Notes: generated by a model from the sequence alone, not told the origin. A stretch of 9,631 bases of DNA from a bacterium (GCA_030426445.1 JAUHYS010000064.1:1-9631), one strand, 5' to 3'. Counted from the first letter of the stretch, positions 1 through 6,832 are shown. Made by a program: numbers and translations.

Positions 1-410
1 CCTTCAAAGTTCACTCCGGATTGTTTGAAACCGGAACCATGGCACGGACATTTAAATTTGACTTCGCTTTTTAACCAACGGGGTGTGCAGCCTAAGTGAG
101 TACAAACCGCCAGTAAGGCATACATGCCGGCTTCTTCTCTAACAATCCATACTTGTTGTGATTCTTTGTATTTTTCGGAAACTTCGCCCATATTATAATC
201 GCTGGGTTTGCCAGCTTTAAAGGTTGGGTTGGGTTCAAAGAGGACTCGAGGAAATAAATAGCGTAAAAACCCTAATAAAACGAGACCAACAGCTGAAAGA
301 AAGGCTCCCCATGCGGCAAGACCTAAAAACCCACGTCGGGTCCACAAGTTATTTTTGTTTTTTTGTGGAGCGACCCTTTCGCTTCCCGGAATGGTTGAAT
401 CACTAGCCAT
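1..410 (-). CDS. petA: Rieske [2Fe-2S] subunit of cytochrome bc complex (C-terminus beyond window)
   Basis: This is the Rieske subunit, which carries electrons from quinol to cytochrome c1 in the bc1-type respiratory complex at the cytoplasmic membrane. 136 codons are visible and the frame leaves the window at base 1. A twin-arginine motif (TRRGFLG, residues 24-30) precedes a hydrophobic anchor (about 31-53), as expected for a Tat-inserted Rieske protein. Cluster box I is CTHLGC (103-108) and box II is CPCHGS (121-126). By family rules C103, H105, C121 and H124 bind the cluster, and C108 and C123 form the disulfide. Box II continues G-F where many bc1 proteins have a Tyr. The ATG at 408-410 is preceded by AAGGAG (424-429) with a rather long 13-base spacer. 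The cytochrome b partner gene would be expected downstream, outside the window. The identity is firm. The exact subfamily (ubiquinol or menaquinol) cannot be told from this fragment. Confidence 0.93.
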   Translation of the reverse strand, partial: MASDSTIPGSERVAPQKNKNNLWTRRGFLGLAAWGAFLSAVGLVLLGFLRYLFPRVLFEPNPTFKAGKPSDYNMGEVSEKYKESQQVWIVREEAGMYALLAVCTHLGCTPRWLKSEVKFKCPCHGSGFKQSGVNFE

Positions 411-547
411 GTATTTTATATTTCTCCTTGGCCTAAATTCTTAAATTTCATCCTCTCTTTTTTAAGAAAATAACTTAAAGAAAGTGAGGGTAGATGATAA
501 AGTTAAAAAATCACAGATGTTTGAAACTGTAAATAGAAAACGCGCGC

Positions 548-575
548 ATCATACTTCAGGGATAGCTTCTGTCAA
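548..575 (-). promoter_or_regulatory. sigma70-like promoter for the Rieske gene
   Basis: On the minus strand a perfect -35 TTGACA (570-575) is followed by a 16-base spacer and the -10 hexamer TATGAT (548-553). T-rich sequence upstream could act as an UP element. Transcription would start near 541, giving a leader of about 130 bases before the Rieske ATG. It lies directly after the possible terminator of the LuxR-type gene, so the Rieske operon appears to start its own transcript here. Confidence 0.65.
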
Positions 576-615
576 GAAAAAATAAAGAGGAAAAAAGCTA
601 GAAAAGACTCCTCTT
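576..615 (-). terminator. possible terminator after the LuxR-type gene
   Basis: Read on the minus strand, AAGAGGA (609-615) pairs with TCCTCTT (585-591) across a 17-base loop and is followed by a T-rich tail ending in six T (TATTTTTT, 577-584). The stem is only 7 bp and the loop is large, so this is a weak intrinsic terminator at best. Its place between a stop codon at 699 and a promoter at 575 supports the call. Confidence 0.4.
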
Positions 616-698
616 AATATTAAAACCTATTAAGTTCTAATAAAACTTATTTACACCTTACCTATCAAGCACTTAAGCTCTAAAACGGCCTTTAAAAA

Positions 699-1121
699 TT
701 ATCCACTTTCTCTTTCATTTAATATACCTAACTGCTTAGCCCGCAACACAGCACCACTGCGATTATGAACTTTTAACTTGCGATAAATATTGCGCAGGTG
801 AAAACGCAAAGTCGTCACACTGATGTAAAGCTTTTTTGCAACCTCATCTTGCCGATAGTCTGAATCAAGATACTGTAATACTTCATACTCGCGTTTACTT
901 ATTTGGTTTAATAAAACATTTTCTTCATTTGCCTGGACTTCTGCTTGTTTAGCAAAAGGCCATTCCCCCATTAGTTTTTTAATCTTATTGAGGTAACCCA
1001 AACTTATGCCCGATTGAGGACACCTAATTTCATCACTTAAAAGCTTTTCAAAAATAGGTTGAATAAGTTGAGACTCTTCGACAAAAGGCATCACAGCTTG
1101 ACAGGCACAACCTAACTTCAA
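699..1121 (-). CDS. LuxR-type HTH protein, probably a MalT/LAL C-terminal fragment
   Basis: The 140-residue product ends in a complete LuxR/GerE DNA-binding domain (about residues 72-134). It has the family's hallmarks: S-x-R-E-x-E-VL at 75-82, the recognition region ISVTTLRFHLRNIYRKL (100-116), and a closing A-x-x-L-GIL. There is no receiver or autoinducer domain. The N-terminal 50 residues (FVEESQLIQPIFEKLL, 13-28) instead resemble the last TPR-like segment just before the HTH in large MalT/LAL ATPase regulators of about 900 residues, whose ATPase and TPR parts are missing here. The start is uncertain. The frame opens after a stop at 1176-1178 and contains no ATG before codon 11. A TTG at 1119-1121 gives 140 residues, and an ATG at 1089-1091 gives 130; neither has a well-placed SD. 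The open frame runs back into the neighbour's terminator hairpin, which fits a gene cut off at this point. It may be a pseudogene remnant or a small stand-alone regulator with unknown targets. Confidence 0.7.
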   Translation of the reverse strand: MKLGCACQAVMPFVEESQLIQPIFEKLLSDEIRCPQSGISLGYLNKIKKLMGEWPFAKQAEVQANEENVLLNQISKREYEVLQYLDSDYRQDEVAKKLYISVTTLRFHLRNIYRKLKVHNRSGAVLRAKQLGILNERESG

Positions 1122-1149
1122 AGCCTTTAAGTAAATAAACCTAATTAAG

Positions 1150-1192
1150 TAAAAAAAGAAATCGCTTCTTAAGTTTTAAAGAAGCGATTTCT
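1150..1192 (-). terminator. strong intrinsic terminator of the lipoprotein gene
   Basis: A perfect 14-bp inverted repeat (1157-1170 with 1179-1192) encloses an 8-base loop. On the minus strand it is followed by a run of T at 1151-1157 and then ACTT. It sits 80 bases after the stop codon of the lipoprotein gene. In the opposite direction no T-run follows, so it should act mainly on leftward transcripts. It also overlaps the upstream extension of the LuxR-type reading frame. Confidence 0.85.
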
Positions 1193-1271
1193 AGTAGCTT
1201 ACCATTCCTCGAAATGAGATGAAATATAAAGTAAACAGAAAATAAAAAGATACAGTCGAAACGGGTTCAAC

Positions 1272-3158
1272 CTATTGAACTTCCTGCCAATTATCTAAAT
1301 TAAGCTCTTCCAAAATGTAAGCAAAACCCGCGTCATTAGAATCATAATCAGCAGTGACAGCCCCTATTACAATAGTTGTTTGGTCTATCGCAACACTGTA
1401 ACCAAACCTATCTACAGCAAAGCCATTTGAAGCGAGCAGTTTTTTAGGTATCCAACTATTTCCAGATTTTTTAAATAAATAAACAGAACCACGATCATTC
1501 CATAAGTTCAGACTATCATCATCATAAGGAGACCCCACAACGACTGTGTCTCCAGAAACCGCAACACTATGACCAAAGTGATCTAAAGCGACTCCATCTG
1601 GGGCTAAAAACTTCTTCTTTTGAAACCAATTGTCCCCAGATTTTTCAAACAAATAGGCGGAGCCACTTAGGTTTCCATTGTCTTTATCCGATCGAGCTCC
1701 CACAGCAATTTTATTTCCATCCATCGATACACTATTTCCAAAACCATCTGAAGGGTCTCCATCTGAAGCAACAATCTTTTGAACTTCTTGCCAATTATTT
1801 AGGGATTTCTTAAAAACAAATACCGCTCCTTGGCCCCCATTATTGCTTGGTGCGCCGGCTATAACTTGAGAACCATCAACCGCAACACTATAGCCGAATT
1901 GGTGACCAGCCTGTTCAGAGCTCACTATCCTTTGCACTTTAACCCAATTACTTCCGGACTTCTTAAAAATGTAAGCAGAACCGCCGGAGTGTACATCTTG
2001 ATCATCGTAGTTTGCCCCAACAACAATGATATCACCATCAATAGCAACACTTTGACCAAAACGGTCTCCAGGAGTATCGTTATCAGCCGCATAAAGTTTA
2101 TTCACATATTTCCAATCTTTCCCCTGCTTTTGATACACATAAGCAGAACCGCTATCTATACCCTTGCTATCATCTCTGGGCACACCTACCACAAGAGTAT
2201 TTCCGCTAATAGCTACTTGATTACCAAAATAGTCTTTCTCTTTAGTGTTTACTCCGGATAGTTTTTTTGTCTGAATCCACTTTTGAGCGTCGAGGTCTTT
2301 TTCGCAGATATAAACTGAACCACTTTCGCTGACCCCATTCGCATCATCTTGATAAGCGCCTACAGCTAAAATATTACCTTGTACAGCAACACTATTACCA
2401 AAATACGATGAAGGAGATTTATCTATCGCAGCCTGCATACAATAGTTAATTTTACAATCATTAGCACAGGAGTTATTATTTTCATTATCTTGATCATCGC
2501 ATTCTTCTACTTCTAAATTTATAAAACCATCACCACAAGTAGCTAGCTGACAAGTATTAGGACAGTTGTCGTTATTACTTAAATTACCATCATCGCATTC
2601 TTCGCCTTCTTGTAAAATACCATCGCCACAACCTGGAAGCGCGCAACTATTTGAACACTCGTCGTCATTAACATCATTTCCGTCATCACAGGCTTCACCA
2701 ATTTGTTTAATACCATCGCCACAGTATTCAGTCTGGCCATCGCAAGTTTCATTACAAGAACCCACTTGTCCATTATCCGATCCATCGTCGCAGGTCTCAT
2801 TCAGTTGAATCACACCATCACCACAAGATTCCTCTTGGCAAGTTCCACTACAACCATCATTAGCGAATAGATTCCCATCGTCACACTCTTCACCTTCTTG
2901 TAGTTTTCCGTCTCCGCATACCGGGGGGGTCTCATCGGCTAAAGCCTCTATCATACAAACAGAACTACAACCATCTTCATTATTAGTATTACCATCGTCA
3001 CACTCTTCTTCAGCTTGCAAAATACTGTCACCACAAAAACTTATCTCAACAGACTCAGCGTCTTCGCCGCCACAGGAGCCCAGGCCCAATAAAGCAACAG
3101 CAGAGCATGCAAGCAGAAGTTTTTTTAAAAACTCATTTTTTATATTAAATACTTCCAT
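1272..3158 (-). CDS. Lipoprotein with six Cys-rich repeats and a seven-blade FG-GAP propeller
   Basis: The 628-residue protein begins with a lipoprotein signal peptide: lysines at 7, 12 and 13, a hydrophobic core, and the lipobox LGSC with Cys29 as the lipidated residue. After a short acidic stretch come six Cys-rich repeats (42-235), each opening CGD and holding four Cys around an ECDDGN core, as in the Myxococcus Cys-rich/DUF4215 family. Then follow seven FG-GAP-like repeats (about 252-622) with FGxSVA, VVGA and SGSAYxF signatures, the number expected for a closed integrin-type beta-propeller. The predicted place is the cell envelope, anchored by lipid; a binding or adhesion role is inference and no enzyme motif is seen. 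ATG at 3156-3158 is chosen over the adjacent TTG (3159-3161) because GAGAGGA lies 6 bases upstream of the ATG. The protein ends abruptly at NWQEVQ, the strand that opens each blade-to-blade linker. It is monocistronic: miaA lies 150 bp upstream and a strong terminator lies downstream. Confidence 0.85.
   Translation of the reverse strand: MEVFNIKNEFLKKLLLACSAVALLGLGSCGGEDAESVEISFCGDSILQAEEECDDGNTNNEDGCSSVCMIEALADETPPVCGDGKLQEGEECDDGNLFANDGCSGTCQEESCGDGVIQLNETCDDGSDNGQVGSCNETCDGQTEYCGDGIKQIGEACDDGNDVNDDECSNSCALPGCGDGILQEGEECDDGNLSNNDNCPNTCQLATCGDGFINLEVEECDDQDNENNNSCANDCKINYCMQAAIDKSPSSYFGNSVAVQGNILAVGAYQDDANGVSESGSVYICEKDLDAQKWIQTKKLSGVNTKEKDYFGNQVAISGNTLVVGVPRDDSKGIDSGSAYVYQKQGKDWKYVNKLYAADNDTPGDRFGQSVAIDGDIIVVGANYDDQDVHSGGSAYIFKKSGSNWVKVQRIVSSEQAGHQFGYSVAVDGSQVIAGAPSNNGGQGAVFVFKKSLNNWQEVQKIVASDGDPSDGFGNSVSMDGNKIAVGARSDKDNGNLSGSAYLFEKSGDNWFQKKKFLAPDGVALDHFGHSVAVSGDTVVVGSPYDDDSLNLWNDRGSVYLFKKSGNSWIPKKLLASNGFAVDRFGYSVAIDQTTIVIGAVTADYDSNDAGFAYILEELNLDNWQEVQ
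1275..2405 (-). repeat. seven FG-GAP-like beta-propeller repeats
   Basis: Seven units of about 50 residues each open with (Y/R/Q/G/H)FG-x-(S/Q)-V and carry a VVGA-like strand and a GSAYxF-like strand. The linkers between them contain a W-x-x-x-(K/Q) strand. The classic integrin DxDxDG calcium loop is not obvious; D-D-x-x-G sits at the matching place in several units. The first unit lacks the W strand in front of it and the last unit is followed by NWQEVQ, so the C-terminal strand could close the ring. Confidence 0.8.
2454..3035 (-). repeat. six Cys-rich (DUF4215-type) protein repeats
   Basis: There are six tandem units of about 27-39 residues inside the lipoprotein, starting at residues 42, 81, 112, 146, 177 and 208. 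Each has the order C-G-D, C-D-D, C, C. The third unit has DDGSDNG and a shifted third Cys, and the sixth has DDQD in place of DDGN, so the edge units have drifted. Each unit has an even number of Cys, which suggests disulfides within units and hence folding outside the cytoplasm. Confidence 0.85.
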
Positions 3159-3164
3159 CAAAAT

Positions 3165-3171
3165 TCCTCTC
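3165..3171 (-). promoter_or_regulatory. ribosome binding site that decides the lipoprotein start
   Basis: GAGAGGA ends 6 bases before the ATG at 3158 but only 3 bases before the in-frame TTG at 3161. The ATG is therefore the likelier start and the product 628 residues. No convincing promoter could be picked out in the 150-bp gap up to the miaA stop. Confidence 0.6.
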
Positions 3172-3307
3172 TTAATTTTTTAGGTTATTATTGAGGGAAT
3201 TTTTAGGCTAAACCACGGGCAGAAAGAAATCCTCACAAGTGATGGTTTTTGAGGTTAAATGGACTCTTTTTAAGCAAAAAGAAATAAGTATTCTAAAAAG
3301 ACTCTAA

Positions 3308-4195
3308 TCAAATCTTTACAATGGGAACTTTAACAAAACTAGAACGAGCTAACATCCCTCTAAAAAAAGTCTGCTGCCTTTTTGCATAACGCTGGGTCAA
3401 AACAATAATTTTAGCCTTTGCTTCGCTTAATTCTTGTTTTTTTTGCATGACTTCTAAAAGCTCCTGATAACCAATCGGCTTTTTTTTCCACTCTAAAAAA
3501 GTCGGGTATTTTTTTAAAAGACTTTCAACCTCTTGCAACCATCCCGCTTGCAACATTTGCTCTACGCGCTTTGCTATTTTTTCTCTAAGCTGGGCACGCT
3601 CTGGACAGAGACAGTAAATTTTTACATCATAACGCAGAGATTTATTTTGATTTAAGGTCATTTGTTTTGAGGGTAACTCTTTACTTAGTGCATGAATTTC
3701 TAGATAGCGAATTAAGCGCGAGTGATCATTGGCGCTAATTTTACTCGCACTCACTGGATCAATTTTTTGAAGCCTTTGATACAGGGTTTGTGCACCCTGC
3801 TCCTTAATCTCTTGTTCGAGTTTAGCACGGAGCACTTCATCACGCTGGGGCAAGGGGTCTAGCCCTTCTAGTAAGGCGCGCAAATAAAGGCCCGTTCCTC
3901 CGACCACAATGGGCACTTTTTTATTTTGAGAGATTTGTTGAATCGCCTGGTCGGCCTGCCTAGCAAACTCCCCGGCACTCATCCACCCACCCGGCTCACA
4001 AAGGTCCATGAGCCAATGCCTGACTTTTTGATCTTGAGGCAGCACCTTACCTGTCCCAATATCGAGGTCGCGATAAAATTGCTGACTATCACAATTAATG
4101 ATTTCGCCATTGTTTTGCAGCGCAAGCTTTTGCGCATAATCGCTTTTACCGGAGGCTGTCGGACCAATCACTGCAATAAGCTTTGTCAAATTCAA
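3308..4195 (-). CDS. miaA: tRNA dimethylallyltransferase (tRNA A37 isopentenyltransferase)
   Basis: MiaA transfers a dimethylallyl group from DMAPP to N6 of A37 in tRNAs that read codons starting with U; MiaB-type enzymes may modify the product further. The 295-residue length is close to the usual 300-310. Visible motifs are the P-loop GPTASGKS (11-18), DSQQFYR (36-42, family consensus DSMQ.YR), GGTGLYLRAL (about 99-108), the R-x-IR-x-LE segment, IGYQEL, and a C-terminal QRYAKRQQTFFRG, where most members have W-F-R rather than F-F-R. The start is TTG: an in-frame TAA lies at 4211-4213 with no ATG or GTG between, and AAGGAG sits 9 bases ahead. In many bacteria miaA directly follows mutL. Here the order is kept, but two ATPase genes lie between them, and 102 bp separate miaA from the nearer one, with no clear promoter seen. 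Confidence 0.95.
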   Translation of the reverse strand: MNLTKLIAVIGPTASGKSDYAQKLALQNNGEIINCDSQQFYRDLDIGTGKVLPQDQKVRHWLMDLCEPGGWMSAGEFARQADQAIQQISQNKKVPIVVGGTGLYLRALLEGLDPLPQRDEVLRAKLEQEIKEQGAQTLYQRLQKIDPVSASKISANDHSRLIRYLEIHALSKELPSKQMTLNQNKSLRYDVKIYCLCPERAQLREKIAKRVEQMLQAGWLQEVESLLKKYPTFLEWKKKPIGYQELLEVMQKKQELSEAKAKIIVLTQRYAKRQQTFFRGMLARSSFVKVPIVKI

Positions 4196-4204
4196 TTTAA
4201 TTGA

Positions 4205-4210
4205 CTCCTT
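4205..4210 (-). promoter_or_regulatory. ribosome binding site supporting the miaA TTG start
   Basis: AAGGAG lies 9 bases upstream of the TTG at 4193-4195 and immediately follows the in-frame stop at 4211-4213. No other standard start codon fits. Confidence 0.75.
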
Positions 4211-4297
4211 TTATTCAAAAATAAAATCACTCAAACTTTTGACATAAATATTTTCGTCCTATTGATAAGAACTCTCTACCGGAGTGATAAAGACTCA

Positions 4298-5479
4298 TTA
4301 AAAAACTTCACCTTGAAACAATTTTTCTAAGAAAAACTCGACTGGCCAAACCTCTAGTTGATCAAAACGATAACGCTCTTTACCTTGATAAAGACCAATC
4401 ATTTTTTCTACTTTTAGTTTGGAGCTTTGAGCCAAGTTGCGCATGGCTTTTTCCCAACGTCGATCCCAGCGCGATGCAAGCTTGACTTCTAAACAAACCA
4501 CCTGGCTTTTTTGCTGAAAACTGGATTTTTTAGTTTCTATAATAAAATCGATTTCAGCACCCGCTCCACTGCGATAAAAATAAATGGGACGGTGTTTAGC
4601 AGAAACTTGATTATATACTCGCAGTTCATGGTAAATCAGTGTTTCTAGAGCCCTACCCTGCCAAAGTGAATCAACAGGGTCATAAAGCATCTCCGAAGCC
4701 CCTCGTGCAACCCCAGGATCAAACCAATAAAACTTAGGATGCTGTTGTTCACGAACTTGAGCTGCAGGTCGGTATGCCGGTAAATAATGACCTAATAAAG
4801 TATCCTCTAAAATCGAAAAATAAGTATCAACGGTACTACGAGGAACTTGTGCTTCCCGAGCAATGTTGCCTTTATTTAATTGTTGACCATTCATTTGTGC
4901 AGCAATCGACAAAAAACGAATAAAGGGCTCTGACTTCCGCACAAGGCCTTCTTCTCTAATTTCTTCCCGAATATAAGTATGCACATAGGCTTCTAAAATA
5001 TCGACTGCATCTTGAGGGGATAAATAAACCAAGGGTAAGGTGCCCCACTGCAATGCCTGTTGAAGAGAAAAATTTTGTTTTAATTCAGAAAAACTTAATG
5101 GTCCCATGCTTCGAGTGATGGCTCGTCCAGCTAAAAGATTTGCGCCACTCCTTTTTAACTTTCTTGCAGAAGACCCGCTCAGCGCAAAGAGAATATCATG
5201 CTCTTCCATTAAAAGGTGAACTTCATCTAAAAGGCCAGGGACCTTTTGGATCTCGTCAATCACGACCCATTGTTTCTTCTTAGACTGAGCATGAATTTGA
5301 GCCGCCAAAAGACTCGGGTCGCGAGTGAGTTGCAAGCTAGTCTTTTGGTCTAACAAATTAATATAAATACAATTAGGAAAGTTTTGCTTTAGCCAATAAC
5401 TCTTACCCACTGCACGGGGTCCAAAAAGAAAAAAAGAACGCTTGGGAACTTGAAGGGATCTTTGTATTTGCTCATTCAT
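4298..5479 (-). CDS. AAA_14/DUF4143 family ATPase with PD-(D/E)XK-like C-terminus (copy 2)
   Basis: The 393-residue product belongs to the AAA_14 + DUF4143 family of P-loop ATPases, which is widespread in mobile and accessory DNA and has no settled function. Walker A is GPRAVGKS (20-27), Walker B is VVIDE (72-76), and a sensor-like LSGSSARKL occupies 100-108. The middle holds a helical/winged-helix stretch with the family signature HPKFYWFDPG. The C-terminal domain has the spacing of a PD-(D/E)XK nuclease-like core: AEID (D311), then LEVK (E331, K333). Whether it cuts DNA is unknown. The ATG at 5477-5479 is the only usual start after an in-frame stop at 5498-5500, and no SD precedes it. It is homologous along its full length to the upstream neighbour but clearly diverged from it, so this is an old duplication or two separate arrivals. 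Confidence 0.9.
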   Translation of the reverse strand: MNEQIQRSLQVPKRSFFLFGPRAVGKSYWLKQNFPNCIYINLLDQKTSLQLTRDPSLLAAQIHAQSKKKQWVVIDEIQKVPGLLDEVHLLMEEHDILFALSGSSARKLKRSGANLLAGRAITRSMGPLSFSELKQNFSLQQALQWGTLPLVYLSPQDAVDILEAYVHTYIREEIREEGLVRKSEPFIRFLSIAAQMNGQQLNKGNIAREAQVPRSTVDTYFSILEDTLLGHYLPAYRPAAQVREQQHPKFYWFDPGVARGASEMLYDPVDSLWQGRALETLIYHELRVYNQVSAKHRPIYFYRSGAGAEIDFIIETKKSSFQQKSQVVCLEVKLASRWDRRWEKAMRNLAQSSKLKVEKMIGLYQGKERYRFDQLEVWPVEFFLEKLFQGEVF

Positions 5480-5489
5480 TATATGTGCA

Positions 5490-5531
5490 TTTTTACATTA
5501 TAATATAAAAAAATCAAATTTTTTTACATTA
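5490..5531. repeat. direct repeats in the ATPase intergenic gap, promoter- or operator-like
   Basis: TTTTTACATTA occurs at 5490-5500 and again at 5521-5531, 31 bases apart (about three helical turns). Similarity continues into the following ten bases of each copy, and a looser TTTGCATTA lies at 5541-5549. On the minus strand the first copy overlaps a TATAAT hexamer (5497-5502) that would start transcription near 5491, about 12 bases before the ATPase ATG. No good -35 hexamer is seen at normal spacing. The repeats could be binding sites for a regulator; the AT-rich base composition makes chance similarity possible. Confidence 0.4.
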
Positions 5532-5603
5532 AGGTATAAATTTGCATTACTTAAGGCAGTGATTGTTTAACTTTTATATAAAACGACGAAAAAATCAAAG
5601 GCC

Positions 5604-6752
5604 TCAAACCTGTTCTAAAAAATCTTGCCATGGCAAGACCTCAATATCTCCTAGCAGATAGGGCCTTGGGCTAAGACTCACACAAATTTGGCGATCGACT
5701 GGATGGTCACTGACAAAACGGCGCAGACTTCTGAGTTCGCTAGCTTTGACTTGAGGCTTTGCCTTGATTTCGACAGCCCAAGTTTGCCCTTCTCTTTCCA
5801 AAACCAGGTCCACTTCGGCCCCATCACTGGTACGAAAAAAATACATGCTCGCTTCACGTTCGCGATAATCCATCAGACGTTTGACTTCTAACAAAATCCA
5901 ATGCTCAAAGGCAAAACCATAGTCGGGTGAAGCAGGAATTAAAGAAGCTTTGAGGCATTGTTTTAAAGCTCGCAAGACACCTGGATCAAAAAAATAAAAC
6001 TTTGGATGGCGCAGTAATTTATCGCGATGAGAACGGGTATAAGGATATAAATAAAAACCTAATAAGGTATCCTCAAGAATTTGGTAATAAGCCTTAATGG
6101 TTTTAGCATCCACTCCGACATCCCGAGCTAAGTTACTAAAATTAAGTAATTGTCCATTGTCAAAGGCAGCCAGTTCTAAAAATTGAGTAAAAGCCACAAC
6201 ATTACGTGTTAAGGCCTCTTGCTGGATTTCTTCTTTTAAATAAGTCTCCACATAACTATTTAATAAACGCCTTTTTTGTTGAGGAGATTGTGTCAACACA
6301 ACCCTTGGTAAAGAGCCATACTCTAGACAATGCTGCAGCTGGCAATAATCTTGACACTCCGTGAAAGTGAATGGGTAAAGTTGCAAGGTCAAAGCACGCC
6401 CTCCCAATAAATTGATCCCACCCTGCCGGAGTTTTCGGGCACTGGACCCAGTCATAACAAAACGATATTGAGGGTAGGTCTCAATGAGGTCTTGAATCTC
6501 GTGCAATAACTCGGGACAATATTGGATTTCGTCTACCACAATGAGTTTAGGGCCTTGGCCTAAAAATTTAAGCTCTTGAGCTAGCAGTCCGGGATCACGT
6601 TGAAAACGCCTTCTTTCTTGGGCCTTTAAAAGATTGATTGAGAGATCCGCTTGCAGTGTATTCTTGATTAAAAAAGTTTTTCCAGTTTGGCGAGGTCCAA
6701 ACAAAAAAAATGAGTTATTATAATGATTTAAATTTAATAATCGAGGAATCAT
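5604..6752 (-). CDS. AAA_14/DUF4143 family ATPase with PD-(D/E)XK-like C-terminus (copy 1)
   Basis: The 382-residue paralogue of the next gene downstream has the same architecture. Walker A is GPRQTGKT (19-26), Walker B is VVDE (72-75), the sensor-like TGSSARKL is at 101-108, the signature HPKFYFFDPG lies mid-protein, and the C-terminal nuclease-like core is AEVD (D315) followed by VEIK (E328, K330). All key positions seen in the neighbour are kept. The frame opens further to a GTG at 6765-6767, but the ATG at 6750-6752 is preferred: it puts 13 residues before SFFLFGP, against 14 in the paralogue, and it coincides with the start point predicted from the promoter at 6759-6786. There is no SD. 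The 80-bp gap to mutL has no clear terminator, so read-through from mutL is possible. Its cellular role is unknown; family members are suspected of DNA-related or mobile-element functions. Confidence 0.9.
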   Translation of the reverse strand: MIPRLLNLNHYNNSFFLFGPRQTGKTFLIKNTLQADLSINLLKAQERRRFQRDPGLLAQELKFLGQGPKLIVVDEIQYCPELLHEIQDLIETYPQYRFVMTGSSARKLRQGGINLLGGRALTLQLYPFTFTECQDYCQLQHCLEYGSLPRVVLTQSPQQKRRLLNSYVETYLKEEIQQEALTRNVVAFTQFLELAAFDNGQLLNFSNLARDVGVDAKTIKAYYQILEDTLLGFYLYPYTRSHRDKLLRHPKFYFFDPGVLRALKQCLKASLIPASPDYGFAFEHWILLEVKRLMDYREREASMYFFRTSDGAEVDLVLEREGQTWAVEIKAKPQVKASELRSLRRFVSDHPVDRQICVSLSPRPYLLGDIEVLPWQDFLEQV

Positions 6753-6758
6753 ATTCCT

Positions 6759-6786
6759 ATAATACACGTAATTTTGACATTAGCAA
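6759..6786 (-). promoter_or_regulatory. candidate promoter giving a leaderless ATPase mRNA
   Basis: On the minus strand TTGCTA (6781-6786, 4 of 6 to consensus) and TATTAT (6759-6764, 5 of 6) are separated by 16 bases. The expected start, seven bases past the -10, is the A of the ATG at 6752. That would leave no leader, in line with the missing SD. Confidence 0.4.
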
Positions 6787-6832
6787 TCCTGAAATTATTC
6801 TTTTTAATCATAGGGTAATGACTTTTAAAGAC

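Noticed and set aside
631..649. TAAGTT..AACTTA inverted repeat
   Set aside because: Six A/T-rich base pairs in an AT-rich gap are expected by chance.
2566..2808. Plus- and minus-strand short frames inside the Cys-rich repeat region
   Set aside because: They are shadows produced by the repeated codons of the lipoprotein; their low-complexity products mirror the repeats.
2454..3035. Regular repeats that could suggest a CRISPR-like or satellite array
   Set aside because: The periodicity is at protein level, with diverged DNA copies, variable unit length and an intact reading frame.
3181..3307. Hairpins near the miaA end (CCTCA..TGAGG; CTTTTT-GCTT-AAAAAG) as terminators
   Set aside because: Stems are short or purely A-T and no T-run follows in the leftward direction.
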